A stretch of 64,000 nucleotides of DNA from Streptococcus ratti FA-1 = DSM 20564 (GTDB lineage: Bacteria > Bacillota > Bacilli > Lactobacillales > Streptococcaceae). The translations under genes were made by a program, and so were the position numbers. The stretch lies in NCBI RefSeq assembly GCF_000286075.1, contig NZ_AJTZ01000003.1:1-64000 (forward strand), in the 5' to 3' direction. Below the pieces are notes generated by a model. The model was given only the letters and a program-made list of their open reading frames with translations. It did no database searches and was not told the DNA's origin. Below, one piece after another: positions 29,094 through 38,331 of this stretch (positions within the stretch are counted from its first letter, which is position 1; every line of letters starts with the position of its first letter).

Positions 29094-30308
29094 TTATTTT
29101 CGATACTGCTGTAGGAATCGTGTCATCTTTTCCTGAATTTCAGAAAGTTCTTCAACACGCGGCAAATAAACAATTCTGAAATGATCTGGTTCCATCCAAT
29201 GAAATCCTCGGCCATGAACAAGAAGCACCTTTTCTTGCTTAAGGAAATTGAGAACAAACTGCTCATCATCATCAATACGGTACATATTGCGATCAATCTT
29301 AGGGAAAATATAGAGGCCGGCCTGTGGTTTAACTGCTGTAATTCCAGGAATATCATTCATGGCCTTGTAAATAAAATTACGCTGTTCATAAATACGGCCT
29401 CCCGGCAAGAGCAGTCTATCAATAGACTGAACACCTCCCAAAGAAGTCTGGATAACCTGTTGAGCCAATACATTGGAACAAAGGCGCATATTAGACAGCA
29501 TGTTGAGCCCTTCAATATAGTCTTTGACATGTTTTTTAGGTCCCGACAAGACCATCCAGCCAACACGGAAACCTGCAATGCGATGTGATTTTGACAGACC
29601 ATTCATGGAAACACAGAAAAGATCTGGTGCTAGGCTGGCAATAGCTACATGCTGTCCGCTATCCATTACTAAACGATCGTAAATTTCATCAGCAAAGATA
29701 ATCAAATCATTCTGACGAGCGACTTCTACAATATCTTCTAGGACATCCTTAGGATAAAGGGCCCCTGTTGGGTTATTAGGATTGATAACTACAATCGCCT
29801 TGGTATTTGAAGTAATCTTAGATTTAATATCATCAATATCCGGATACCAATTAGAACTTTCATCACAGACATAGTGAACTGCATGGCCGCCTGCAAGACT
29901 GACAGCAGCTGTCCAAAGCGGATAATCCGGCATAGGTACTAAAACTTCATCCCCATCATCTAAAAGCCCTTGCATAGACATGGTAATCATTTCTGATACA
30001 CCATTTCCTATATAGATATCATCCATGTCAACATCAGGAATATTTTTAAGCTGACAGTATTGCATAATGGCTTTACGAGCCGAAAAGATTCCCTTTGAGT
30101 CCGAATACCCTTCGCTCTCACGCGCATTCATAATTAAATCGCGGATAACTTCGTCAGGAGCAGTCAGACCAAAAGCAGCCGGATTGCCAGTATTGAGCCG
30201 AAGGATTTTTTCACCATTAGCAATCATACGGTTGGCCTCTTCCAAAACTGGGCCGCGAATATCATAGGCAACATGTTCAAGTTTAGTAGACTTATTAAAT
30301 TCTTTCAT
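29094..30308 (-). CDS. Class I/II pyridoxal-phosphate aminotransferase
   Basis: Aminotransferase of the AlaA/AspC type. The 404-residue reading shows the PLP lysine in SMNGLSKSHRIAGFRVGWM, the NPNNPTGALY loop and IIFADEIYDRLVMD. It starts at MKEFNKSTKLEHVAYDIRGPVLEEA with GAGGTGA upstream; the frame is open further upstream (to 30413) but that part covers the divergent promoter region. An alanine-forming role is plausible given position next to codY. The exact substrate is not visible. Confidence 0.88.
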   Translation of the reverse strand: MKEFNKSTKLEHVAYDIRGPVLEEANRMIANGEKILRLNTGNPAAFGLTAPDEVIRDLIMNARESEGYSDSKGIFSARKAIMQYCQLKNIPDVDMDDIYIGNGVSEMITMSMQGLLDDGDEVLVPMPDYPLWTAAVSLAGGHAVHYVCDESSNWYPDIDDIKSKITSNTKAIVVINPNNPTGALYPKDVLEDIVEVARQNDLIIFADEIYDRLVMDSGQHVAIASLAPDLFCVSMNGLSKSHRIAGFRVGWMVLSGPKKHVKDYIEGLNMLSNMRLCSNVLAQQVIQTSLGGVQSIDRLLLPGGRIYEQRNFIYKAMNDIPGITAVKPQAGLYIFPKIDRNMYRIDDDEQFVLNFLKQEKVLLVHGRGFHWMEPDHFRIVYLPRVEELSEIQEKMTRFLQQYRK

Positions 30309-30450
30309 CATTTCACCTCGCTGCTTATTTGTTACATTGGTGTCATTATTGTAGCGCATTTTAGTTAAAATCGCAATCAAGCTCCAAAAAACCAATAGAC
30401 TTTTTTGTTCCACCTGTTGACAAGTCAGTCTATATTTTTGAATCCCCTCT

Positions 30451-30510
30451 TGCCATTGTCAGAAAAATATGCCATAATACAGTTACCCTCAAAAATATTT
30501 ATGGTTAACT
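30451..30510 (+). promoter_or_regulatory. bioY promoter with BirA-type operator
   Basis: TTGCCA (30451-30456), 17 bp, CATAAT (30474-30479), then the dyad AGTTACC-N15-GGTTAACT (30481-30510). This matches the known BirA operator form (GTTAACC, 15 bp, GGTTAAC) with one missing base pair on the left, placed over the expected start of transcription. A weak CodY-like sequence (30454-30468, 12 of 15) lies between -35 and -10. Confidence 0.72.
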
Positions 30511-30530
30511 AAAAAGGAGTTTTTAGCATT

Positions 30531-31067
30531 ATGAAAACAAAAACAATTGCCTTAATGGCTATGATGATTGCCTTTATCATTGTACTTGGATTTATTCCTG
30601 GTATTCCTCTGGGCTTCATTCCTGTCCCTATCATCTTACAAAATATGGGCATTATGCTGGCAGGGGCTCTCTTAGGGTCCAAACGCGGATTTTTATGCGT
30701 CGCCATCTTTCTTGTGATGGCTGCCTTAGGTCTGCCTGTCCTTTCTGGCGGACATGGCAACATTACTGTTTTCATGGGACCCACAGCAGGCTATTTGTTC
30801 TCCTATCCTTTCGCTGCTTTTCTCGTGGGACTGGTTACAGAAAAATGTGATAAGGCCAATGCCTTCTTAGAATTCTTACTAATTTGGCTGGCGGGTGCAT
30901 TGTTTATAGATGTTGTGGGAGCTGTCGGTCTGACAATTCAATCTCATGTACCGCTTCATCAAGCTTTAATGACCAGCCTCGCTTTTATCCCAGGCGATAC
31001 AATCAAAGTATTGATTGTGACCCTCATTCATCGACGATTTAAAAATTCATCTTTCCTTCAGGCATAA
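30531..31067 (+). CDS. bioY: Biotin ECF transporter S component BioY
   Basis: Membrane substrate-binding subunit for biotin uptake through the shared ECF module. The 178-residue protein has about six hydrophobic segments with the BioY pattern QNMGIMLAGALLGSKRG and GLPVLSGGHGNITVFMGPTAGYLFSYPFAAF. The ribosome site is AAGGAG. No biotin-synthesis genes adjoin, which fits a biotin auxotroph relying on uptake. Confidence 0.93.
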   Translation: MKTKTIALMAMMIAFIIVLGFIPGIPLGFIPVPIILQNMGIMLAGALLGSKRGFLCVAIFLVMAALGLPVLSGGHGNITVFMGPTAGYLFSYPFAAFLVGLVTEKCDKANAFLEFLLIWLAGALFIDVVGAVGLTIQSHVPLHQALMTSLAFIPGDTIKVLIVTLIHRRFKNSSFLQA

Positions 31068-31164
31068 ACACTGATAAAGCCTTTGAGAAACCGCTTAGAT
31101 ATATTTTACTTTTTTTCAGAAAAGGGTTACAATATAAGTAAAAGATGAGACGGAGGTTTAGCTT

Positions 31165-31614
31165 ATGTCTACTTACAAAAATATCATGGTTGCTATTGAT
31201 GGCTCCTACGAGTCTGAACTGGCTTTTGAAAAAGGAGTCAGCGTTGCTCTGAGAAATGATGCCAATCTGCTTTTGACCCATGTCGTTGACACACGCGCAC
31301 TCCAAAGTGTTGCAACCTTTGATGCGTACATCTATGAAAAGCTGGAACAAGAAGCTCACAGTGTCTTAGATGATTATGAAAAGCAAGCCCGTGAAAGAGG
31401 ATTGGAAAAGGTTAGACAAATCATCGAATTTGGAAATCCTAAACCTCTGCTAGCTACTGAGATTCCTGAGCGTGAAAAGGTAGATCTTATTATGCTTGGA
31501 GCAACTGGGCTCAACGCTTTTGAGCGGCTGCTCATCGGTTCTTCATCAGAATATATTCTTCGCCATGCTAAGGTAGATTTGCTGGTCGTCCGTGACCCTG
31601 AAAAAACATTATAA
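31165..31614 (+). CDS. Universal stress protein (UspA family)
   Basis: The 149-residue protein has the Usp fold: YKNIMVAIDGSYESELAFEKGV at the start and the ATP-binding loop GATGLNAFERLLIGSSSEYILRHAKVDLLVV at the end (G-2x-G-9x-G-S type). It has its own GGAGG ribosome site and a terminator downstream, so it is monocistronic. Its exact function is unknown. Confidence 0.93.
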   Translation: MSTYKNIMVAIDGSYESELAFEKGVSVALRNDANLLLTHVVDTRALQSVATFDAYIYEKLEQEAHSVLDDYEKQARERGLEKVRQIIEFGNPKPLLATEIPEREKVDLIMLGATGLNAFERLLIGSSSEYILRHAKVDLLVVRDPEKTL

Positions 31615-31625
31615 GTAAAAAAAGA

Positions 31626-31682
31626 TAAAAAGCGAACAAGCTGAGATATGATGCAAAATCATGGTCGGCTGTTCGTTTTTTC
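31626..31682 (+). terminator. Rho-independent terminator of the usp gene
   Basis: Stem GCGAACA...TGTTCG with internal ATGAT/ATCAT pairing, followed by TTTTTTC, directly after the usp stop. Confidence 0.75.
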
Positions 31683-31839
31683 ATTTTCTCTATCTGCAAA
31701 GATTCTTTTTAGCAGTTTTTGATAAATTACTGGCATCATCGACTGCTTGTACTGGCAGCCTAAGAGCTTGTTCCTAGAAGTACAGAGCCAGAGACGCTTC
31801 TCATCTCTCTTTCTCTTCCTTCATTAGTGAGCTTAGATT

Positions 31840-33222
31840 TTAAGACTTGTGCAGGGATTTTTGAATCTGCCGGTCCAGCTCCCTTTTAATGGCCGGTTCG
31901 GGAGCAAAGTGCTCCTCCCAGTCGTCCGGCTTTAGAATCTTATGGGTTTCGGGATCAAAATGAGCCTTGCCATCGGGGAAAATTTTCCCAATATTAGCCT
32001 CATGCACTGTATCAAAAAACGGCTTTGGATCTACTCCCATCAATACAAAGGAGCCGTAAGTGAAGTAGAGCAAGTCAGTCAAAGCATCCACCTGTCCAAC
32101 CAAAGGTGTTTCGGGATGTGGCTTGGCTAGTACCTTATCGGCTGCCTTGTCAACAGCTTGATGGAGCCGCCGGACAGCCTGAGCAAAGGCCTCTTGATCA
32201 CCATTGCTGGCAGCATATAGAAATTCGACAATCTCTTCTGCTTTGAAATCGGAGCGGTGCCCTCCTTCGACAATATCATAAACTCTCGGTGTCTCACAGG
32301 TTTCGCCGTCCATCAGCTGATGGAAATCCTTGACCTTGTTAAAGTTATCATCGCTGCTTGAAAAGACTTTGTCTGTTTTTTGATGAATGATTCCAAAATG
32401 CGATAGGGCCTTGGAAATCCCGTCGTCATTGTTACTGGCGGTTGTATAGCTGGCAATTTTTTTAATCTGCTCGGTAGCATTGCCCATAGCAACGCTCAAA
32501 CCAACACCAGACAGCATTTCGATATCATTGTCAGAATCGCCGAAGGCCATGACCTCAGACATTTCGATATCGAACTCTCTGGCGACACGGGCAATTCCCT
32601 TAATCTTAGACATGCCCTTAGAAATCAAATCGGCCGAATAAGGGCTGCTGCGAGTAATGGTCAGGTGAGGAAATTGTTCAGCAATTCTATCGCTCTGCTC
32701 TTTAGTTGCCACCAAAACAATCTGAAAAACCGGCTGGCGCATAAGTGTCATCAAACTATTTAAGCTCTGCGGTTTAACACGACGAACAATGTGCTTAAAA
32801 CTTCTAGTAACTATCTTCGTCCATCTTTTGGGAATAATCTGGCTGAGCCATTGCCCAAAACGGCTGGTCCCCATATTGATGATATTAGAACCGACAAGGC
32901 CTGAGCTCGTTCCCAGAGAAATGTCACGGCGTTGTTCACTGGCATATTTGATGACACGGTAAACGGTGGATTTGGGCAGCTGGTTCTGGTACAAAACGCG
33001 GTCGCGCGTAAAAATATACTGACCATTATAGGTAATGGCACAATCAAGCCCTAAATTTTCCATAAAAGGTGCAACAAAAGCAGGCCCTCTGCCGGTCGCC
33101 ACACCAACAAGAATGCCTTGTTTTTTCATATTCTTAATCGCCTGCTGGGTAGATTTCTGAACATGCTTGCGATCATTGAGCAAAGTACCGTCAATATCGA
33201 AAAAAACTGCTCTGATTGCCAC
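31840..33222 (-). CDS. Cof-type HAD phosphatase fused to a MazG-like domain
   Basis: The N-terminal part (residues 1-270) is a Cof-type HAD phosphatase: FFDIDGTLLNDRKHV, TGRGPAFV and MAFGDSDNDIEML, with a cap domain between. The C-terminal ~180 residues resemble all-alpha NTP pyrophosphohydrolases (MazG/PRA-PH): VKDFHQLM, FKAEEIVEFLYAASNGD and DALTDLLYFTYGSFVLMGVDP. The fusion suggests nucleotide clean-up followed by dephosphorylation; that is inference. The gene is 1383 bp and intact. Confidence 0.82.
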   Translation of the reverse strand: MAIRAVFFDIDGTLLNDRKHVQKSTQQAIKNMKKQGILVGVATGRGPAFVAPFMENLGLDCAITYNGQYIFTRDRVLYQNQLPKSTVYRVIKYASEQRRDISLGTSSGLVGSNIINMGTSRFGQWLSQIIPKRWTKIVTRSFKHIVRRVKPQSLNSLMTLMRQPVFQIVLVATKEQSDRIAEQFPHLTITRSSPYSADLISKGMSKIKGIARVAREFDIEMSEVMAFGDSDNDIEMLSGVGLSVAMGNATEQIKKIASYTTASNNDDGISKALSHFGIIHQKTDKVFSSSDDNFNKVKDFHQLMDGETCETPRVYDIVEGGHRSDFKAEEIVEFLYAASNGDQEAFAQAVRRLHQAVDKAADKVLAKPHPETPLVGQVDALTDLLYFTYGSFVLMGVDPKPFFDTVHEANIGKIFPDGKAHFDPETHKILKPDDWEEHFAPEPAIKRELDRQIQKSLHKS

Positions 33223-33294
33223 GCTATCACCTTTTATATCCTTTAATTTATGTTAAAATATAGTATAACACAATTTGAAAGAATTTTAAAAACG

Positions 33295-34254
33295 ATGAAA
33301 AAAATACTTGTTTTGCATACAGGCGGAACGATCTCCATGCATACTGATGAAACAGGCAAGGTTGTTCCGGGTCAGGACAATCCTATGAAAAGTGTGGGCT
33401 TTACTCTCGATGATATTCAGATTGAATCCGTTGATTTTTTCAATCTTCCCAGTCCCCATATCCAGGTTGACCATATGCTCTTATTGGCACAAAAAATCCG
33501 CCAGACAGCCGGAACCTATGATGGCGTTGTCATTACCCACGGAACTGATACTTTAGAAGAGACTGCTTATTTCCTTGATACTTTGCTGCTGCCTGCTATT
33601 CCTATTGTACTGACCGGTGCCATGCGATCTTCCAACGAGTTAGGGAGCGACGGCATCTACAATTATCTGTCTGCTCTGCGGGTTGCCAGTCATGATAAGG
33701 CGGTGGGCAAGGGAGTCTTGGTGGTTATGAACGATGAAATCCATGCTGCCAAGTATGTTACTAAAACGCATACGACCAATGTCTCTACCTTTCAGACACC
33801 GACACACGGTCCTTTGGGAATTATTATGAAACATGATCTTCTCTTTTTCAAAACCGCTGAGCCACGGGTCCGTTTTGATCTGACAGAGATTTCAGGAACC
33901 GTTCCCATCGTTAAAGCCTATGCCGGTATGGGCGATTGGCTTTTAAACAGCCTGAGCCCAAATAATATTGACGGCTTAATCGTTGAAGCACTGGGAGCCG
34001 GCAATCTGCCGCCGGAAGGCGCTCAGAGTATTGTCAAATTGATTAAGCAAGGCATCCCTGTAGCACTAGTCTCCCGCTGTTTCAACGGTATTGCAGAACC
34101 CGTCTATGCCTATGAAGGCGGTGGGGTCAAATTGCAAGAGGCTGGTGTTATGTTTGTCAAGGAATTAAACAGTCAAAAAGCCCGGCTTAAACTCTTGATC
34201 GCTCTTAATGCCGGGCTTCACGACCAAAAATTAAAAGAATATATGGAAGGCTAA
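33295..34254 (+). CDS. ansA: Type I L-asparaginase
   Basis: Cytoplasmic asparaginase giving aspartate and ammonia. The product of 319 residues from ATG 33295 has both catalytic Thr motifs: LVLHTGGTISMH at the N terminus and VITHGTDTLEETAYFL. No signal peptide is present. The open frame begins at 33250, but that ATG overlaps a TATAGTATAAC -10 region, so 33295 is preferred despite a weak ribosome site. A 50-codon ORF follows 13 bp downstream. Confidence 0.9.
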   Translation: MKKILVLHTGGTISMHTDETGKVVPGQDNPMKSVGFTLDDIQIESVDFFNLPSPHIQVDHMLLLAQKIRQTAGTYDGVVITHGTDTLEETAYFLDTLLLPAIPIVLTGAMRSSNELGSDGIYNYLSALRVASHDKAVGKGVLVVMNDEIHAAKYVTKTHTTNVSTFQTPTHGPLGIIMKHDLLFFKTAEPRVRFDLTEISGTVPIVKAYAGMGDWLLNSLSPNNIDGLIVEALGAGNLPPEGAQSIVKLIKQGIPVALVSRCFNGIAEPVYAYEGGGVKLQEAGVMFVKELNSQKARLKLLIALNAGLHDQKLKEYMEG

Positions 34255-34267
34255 AAAGGAGGTTCCC

Positions 34268-34420
34268 ATGAAATTAACTATTACCGCTACTGATAAACCA
34301 AAAGATCAGCATTTCAATTATTCGCTTGAACTTTCCGGCAAGCAAATCCAAAATACCACTTTGATTATCTGTGGTACAGTCCTATTAGGAATTGCCCTTA
34401 AGGCATACCTTAAAAAATAA
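34268..34420 (+). CDS. Small single-pass membrane protein (50 residues)
   Basis: A clear ribosome site (AAGGAGG, 6 nt before ATG) opens a 50-codon frame. It has a polar N-terminal half with charged and Gln residues (ATDKPKDQHFNYSLELSGKQ) and one hydrophobic helix (TTLIICGTVLLGIALKAYL) ending in KK. It is 13 bp after ansA and before a terminator, so it is probably the second gene of that transcript. The function is unknown. Confidence 0.7.
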   Translation: MKLTITATDKPKDQHFNYSLELSGKQIQNTTLIICGTVLLGIALKAYLKK

Positions 34421-34452
34421 AAGGCAGGTCACTTAGTCTTTCAAAACAAAGA

Positions 34453-34508
34453 GACAGGCTGTAATCTCGTTGATAGCACTTATCAATTAGACTACAGCCT
34501 GCCTTTTT
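34453..34508 (+). terminator. Terminator of the ansA operon
   Basis: CAGGCTGTA pairs with TACAGCCTG, followed by CCTTTTT on the plus strand. The hairpin abuts the recG stop codon on the other strand and may serve both genes. Confidence 0.75.
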
Positions 34509-36522
34509 AATCTAAAATCTCCTTTTGTTTAAGGTTTTGAACGAGCACTGCCCAGCGTTTATCTTGCTGCCAGTCTTTATTATAGACAATTTCTGCTGCA
34601 AGGCGGCGGGCTTCTTCCAAAATATTGTAGTCCTCCACGATGTCAGCCACCTGAAACTCAGGAATTCCCGATTGGCGCGTTCCGAAAATTTCACCGGAAC
34701 CGCGCATTTTCAAATCTTCTTCTGCCAAAAGAAAACCATCTGTCGTTTCAGTCATAATCCGCATGCGATCTTTTCCAGTATCTGTTTTAGGATTAGCTAC
34801 TAAAATAGCATAGGACTGCTTATCACCGCGGCCGACACGCCCGCGCAGCTGATGCAGCTGACTGAGGCCAAAGCGGTCTGCATCCATAATGATCATGATG
34901 GTAGCATTGGGAACATTGACACCGACTTCGATGACTGTTGTTGATACCAAAATATCCACAGTTCCTTTTTTAAATTCCTGCATGATAGCATCTTTTTCGT
35001 CATTTTTCATGCGGCCGTGCATGAGAGCAATGTTGGCCGTATCAGCAAAATAATCTTTTAATTCTTTTTCTAAGGCATGGGCGTTTTTTAAATCAAGACT
35101 TTTAGACTCTTCAATCAGGGGAGAAACGACATAAATCTGCGCCCCTTTTTCAATCTGATCCTTGACCCAAGACAGAACCTTATCCAGCTGTTCATGCTTG
35201 ACCCAGCGTGTCTTAATGGGCTTGCGCCCCTTTGGCATTTCATCAATAACAGAGACATCCATATCTCCAAAAGCCGTGATAGCCAGCGTTCTGGGAATGG
35301 GAGTGGCAGTCATCATGAGGACATCAGGATTCTCTCCTTTTTCCCGGAAAAGGCGCCTTTGCTTAACTCCAAATCGGTGCTGTTCATCGGTAATGACCAA
35401 ACCCAGTTTATGGTAGTCAACTCCTTCTTGAATTAAAGCATGCGTCCCCACAATCATATCAACAGAGCCATTGGTAATAGCAGCCAGGGCTGAGCGTTTG
35501 ACAGCAGCCTTCATGCCCGAGGTCAGCAGGGCAATAGACAATTCAGGAAACAGGGTATTCAGACTGTCATAGTGCTGTTCTGCCAAAATTTCCGTTGGCA
35601 CCATCAAAGCAGACTGCATACCAGCTGTATAGGCTGCATACATAGCAAGACCGGCGACAACAGTCTTGCCGGAGCCGACATCCCCTTGTAAAAGACGGTT
35701 CATATGGGCTCCAGATGCCATATCTGCCAGTATCTCTTCTAAGCTGCGTTTTTGTGCACCTGTCAAAGGAAAAGGCAGTTCCGCAATTTTGCTTGCTATT
35801 TTTGTTCTGTCATAGGCTATCACTAAACCATTTGACTCTGTCTTATTATCTGCTTTTAAAATCTGCAGATTCAGCTGAAAATAGAACAGTTCTTCAAATT
35901 TAATGCGCCGAAGAGCCTGACGGTATTCTGCCAAATCTTTGGGAAAATGCATGGCCCTAGTCGCAGTCTTTCTATCCAATAACCGATACTTATCCAGCAA
36001 AACCTGAGGAAGATTTTCAGGCAAGCTGTCTGCATAGCCTGAGTCAAAGGCCGATTTAATCGCCTTAACCAGAGCAGCCTGCGAGATGCCTTGGGCAACA
36101 TGGTAAACGGGCTGCATGTCATCAGCTGCCTGAACTAAAATTTTAATGCCTGTCAAAGAAGATTTGGCCTGATTCCATTTGCCAAAAATAGCAATTTCCT
36201 GATCAATTTCCACCTTATCCTGCAAATAGGGCTGATTGAAAAAAGACACAGCAATGACAGCTTCCCCCTGCTTAATTTTAAAGGATAAGCGGTTGCGTTT
36301 AAAACCATAATACTGAACATTTGGTGGAGTTACGACAGTTCCAGTGACAACTGCCTTTTCACCATCCACCAAGTCAAAAACAGACTTGGTTTTAAAATCT
36401 TCATAGCGGAAAGGATAATAGAGCAGCAGATCTTCGATTGTATAAATATCTAATTTGTGAAATTTTTCTGCAGACTTAGGACCCAAACCCTTTAAAACTG
36501 CAATTGACGCTTGTAAGTCCAT
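34507..36522 (-). CDS. recG: ATP-dependent DNA helicase RecG
   Basis: Branched-DNA helicase for fork reversal and recombination. The 671-residue protein has the N-terminal wedge/OB domain, Walker A LLQGDVGSGKTVVA, the DEQH box ITDEQHRFG, MMTATPIPRTLA and the late motif QLHQLRGRVGRG. ATG 36522 follows GAGGGG; the frame also has a GTG 6 nt upstream. Confidence 0.96.
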   Translation of the reverse strand: MDLQASIAVLKGLGPKSAEKFHKLDIYTIEDLLLYYPFRYEDFKTKSVFDLVDGEKAVVTGTVVTPPNVQYYGFKRNRLSFKIKQGEAVIAVSFFNQPYLQDKVEIDQEIAIFGKWNQAKSSLTGIKILVQAADDMQPVYHVAQGISQAALVKAIKSAFDSGYADSLPENLPQVLLDKYRLLDRKTATRAMHFPKDLAEYRQALRRIKFEELFYFQLNLQILKADNKTESNGLVIAYDRTKIASKIAELPFPLTGAQKRSLEEILADMASGAHMNRLLQGDVGSGKTVVAGLAMYAAYTAGMQSALMVPTEILAEQHYDSLNTLFPELSIALLTSGMKAAVKRSALAAITNGSVDMIVGTHALIQEGVDYHKLGLVITDEQHRFGVKQRRLFREKGENPDVLMMTATPIPRTLAITAFGDMDVSVIDEMPKGRKPIKTRWVKHEQLDKVLSWVKDQIEKGAQIYVVSPLIEESKSLDLKNAHALEKELKDYFADTANIALMHGRMKNDEKDAIMQEFKKGTVDILVSTTVIEVGVNVPNATIMIIMDADRFGLSQLHQLRGRVGRGDKQSYAILVANPKTDTGKDRMRIMTETTDGFLLAEEDLKMRGSGEIFGTRQSGIPEFQVADIVEDYNILEEARRLAAEIVYNKDWQQDKRWAVLVQNLKQKEILD

Positions 36523-36615
36523 AAGCACCCCTCTAGTAACTTTTTTACCATTATATCAAAAGCAGCTGACTTTCGACAGGTCATAAAACAACTCTCGAAT
36601 AAGGCATAAAAATAA

Positions 36616-36670
36616 AAAGCGGGAGCACACGTGTAACTACATAGCATTCAGTCCTGCGTCCTCCCGAGCC
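36616..36670 (-). terminator. Rho-independent terminator after alr
   Basis: On the minus strand CGGGAG pairs with CTCCCG across a long loop, then CTTTTTATTTTT. It ends the acpS-alr transcript. Confidence 0.65.
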
Positions 36671-36706
36671 TTTTTTATTCACACTATCAGTCTTAGCTTC
36701 TGTAAG

Positions 36707-37834
36707 CTAATGATCTGCATTATCTGTTTGTGTCTGATATTTTCTAGGAACACGGTCGCTGATTAGGCAAAGAACTTCATAATTAATGGTTCCTTTTTTC
36801 TCAGCAATATCAGTTGCCGAAATACTCTCATTCCCATCTTGGCCGATCAGAGTAACTTTTGTTCCTAACGGATAGCGCTTAGGCAGACGAATGGTGATTT
36901 GATCCATAGATACACGCCCGACAATCTCACAGTACTGACCGTCTACCAACACTTTAAATCCTTGCAAATTTCTTGTCCAGCCATCAGCATAGCCAATAGG
37001 CACTGTTCCAATGATTTCACCTTGATGAGCCCTATAAGTAGCGCCATAACCAATGGTATCTCCGGCATTTGCCTCTTTAACGTGAACCAAAAGTGATGTC
37101 AAGTCCAGCGCTGGTTTGAGCGGATAAGGCAGCTCAAGCGCCTGACCGCTTGGATTTAAACCATACATCACAATTCCTAAGCGGACAGCATTCATAACCG
37201 TGTCACTGTGCCAAATGCTGGCAGCAGAATTAGAGACATGGACAATTGGAGGCTTGCTGTCCAAGCGCTCAACAATTTTCTCAAATTTTTGCAGCTGCTG
37301 CTTAAATTTAACATCGGAAGCTTCATCAGCTGTTGCAAAATGAGTGAAAATACCTTCAGCAAAAGCCCCTGCTTCCTGCAAACCGGCAATAAGCTGATTA
37401 GCCTCTGCCAGACTTCTAACACCGATTCTGCCCATGCCAGAGTCAACTTTAACATGCACTGACAGTCCTTTTAAATCAATTTTTTTAGCCTTAGCTTCCT
37501 GCAGCCACTCTAAATCAGCAACCGTAAGAGTAATGCCTTCCTCTTTGGCTAAAGCCGCCTCATCAGGCAGAATAACTCCTAAAATCAGAATAAAATCCTT
37601 CAAGCCAGCCCGACGCAGCTCTAAAGCCTCATCTAAATTGGACACACAAAAACCATCTACCTGATTTTGAATTGCTTTAGCCACTGGCACAGCACCATGG
37701 CCGTAAGCATTGGCCTTGACAACAGCAAATGTTTTAATGGCTTTAGTGATATGGCTTTGTACCTGTTTGATATTAAAGCCGATGCGATCCAAGTGAATAT
37801 GTGCAGTTGTTGGACGATGATAGCTAGCAATCAT
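36707..37834 (-). CDS. alr: Alanine racemase
   Basis: PLP enzyme making D-alanine for peptidoglycan and teichoic acid. The 375-residue protein has the PLP lysine in [18 protein letters not shown] and the catalytic Tyr in [13 protein letters not shown], with [10 protein letters not shown] in the C-terminal barrel. It overlaps acpS by 4 nt, a common pairing in streptococci. Confidence 0.96.
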   Translation of the reverse strand: MIASYHRPTTAHIHLDRIGFNIKQVQSHITKAIKTFAVVKANAYGHGAVPVAKAIQNQVDGFCVSNLDEALELRRAGLKDFILILGVILPDEAALAKEEGITLTVADLEWLQEAKAKKIDLKGLSVHVKVDSGMGRIGVRSLAEANQLIAGLQEAGAFAEGIFTHFATADEASDVKFKQQLQKFEKIVERLDSKPPIVHVSNSAASIWHSDTVMNAVRLGIVMYGLNPSGQALELPYPLKPALDLTSLLVHVKEANAGDTIGYGATYRAHQGEIIGTVPIGYADGWTRNLQGFKVLVDGQYCEIVGRVSMDQITIRLPKRYPLGTKVTLIGQDGNESISATDIAEKKGTINYEVLCLISDRVPRKYQTQTDNADH

Positions 37835-38187
37835 GATTCTTCCTCCAAAATAACACTGGCCTCAACGAAGTTCCCTGAATGAGAGATACTGATAAAGATA
37901 CTTCCGGAAAAAGGCGCTTTGGTAAAGATTGGCGCTCCTTTTTCATTAGATAAAATTTCCAAATCCTGAAAGCGCAAGCTACCAATACCACTGCCATAGG
38001 CTTTTGAAAAAGCCTCTTTAGCAGCCCAGCGTCCGGCCAAATATTCAATCTTTCGTTTCTCAGCAAGGTTTGAAAATATTTCCAGCTCTTTAGCCGTCAG
38101 CACCTTATCAGCAAAACGGCTGTTTTTTTGATAGGCTTTCTGAACAGCACCTATCTCTTGTAAATCAATTCCGTGTCCTACTATCAT
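37831..38187 (-). CDS. acpS: Holo-[acyl-carrier-protein] synthase
   Basis: Transfers 4'-phosphopantetheine to acyl carrier protein. The 118-residue protein has the metal Asp in [13 protein letters not shown] and the Glu motif [17 protein letters not shown]. Its end overlaps alr by 4 nt. The start ATG is at 38187. Confidence 0.95.
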   Translation of the reverse strand: MIVGHGIDLQEIGAVQKAYQKNSRFADKVLTAKELEIFSNLAEKRKIEYLAGRWAAKEAFSKAYGSGIGSLRFQDLEILSNEKGAPIFTKAPFSGSIFISISHSGNFVEASVILEEES

Positions 38188-38201
38188 AATATCTTTCTAA
38201 A

Positions 38202-38232
38202 AGAGACTGAGACAGGGTCTCAATCTCTTATC
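38202..38232 (-). terminator. Terminator after the DAHP synthase pair
   Basis: Stem AGAGATTGAGAC / GTCTCAGTCTCT with a CCT loop, followed by TTTT on the minus strand, between the second DAHP synthase gene and acpS. Confidence 0.65.
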
Positions 38233-38331
38233 GTTATCAAATTTAACATCTGACAGGATAAATTCTGGCAGCACCTGCTCTTTTTGCGGTGAAATTTTAG
38301 CATCAACTCTGCCTGAGATCAGATAGCTCGC

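Noticed and set aside
29181..29588. 135-codon plus-strand ORF opposite the aminotransferase
   Set aside because: Shadow frame; the minus-strand product is a clear aminotransferase and there is no ribosome site.
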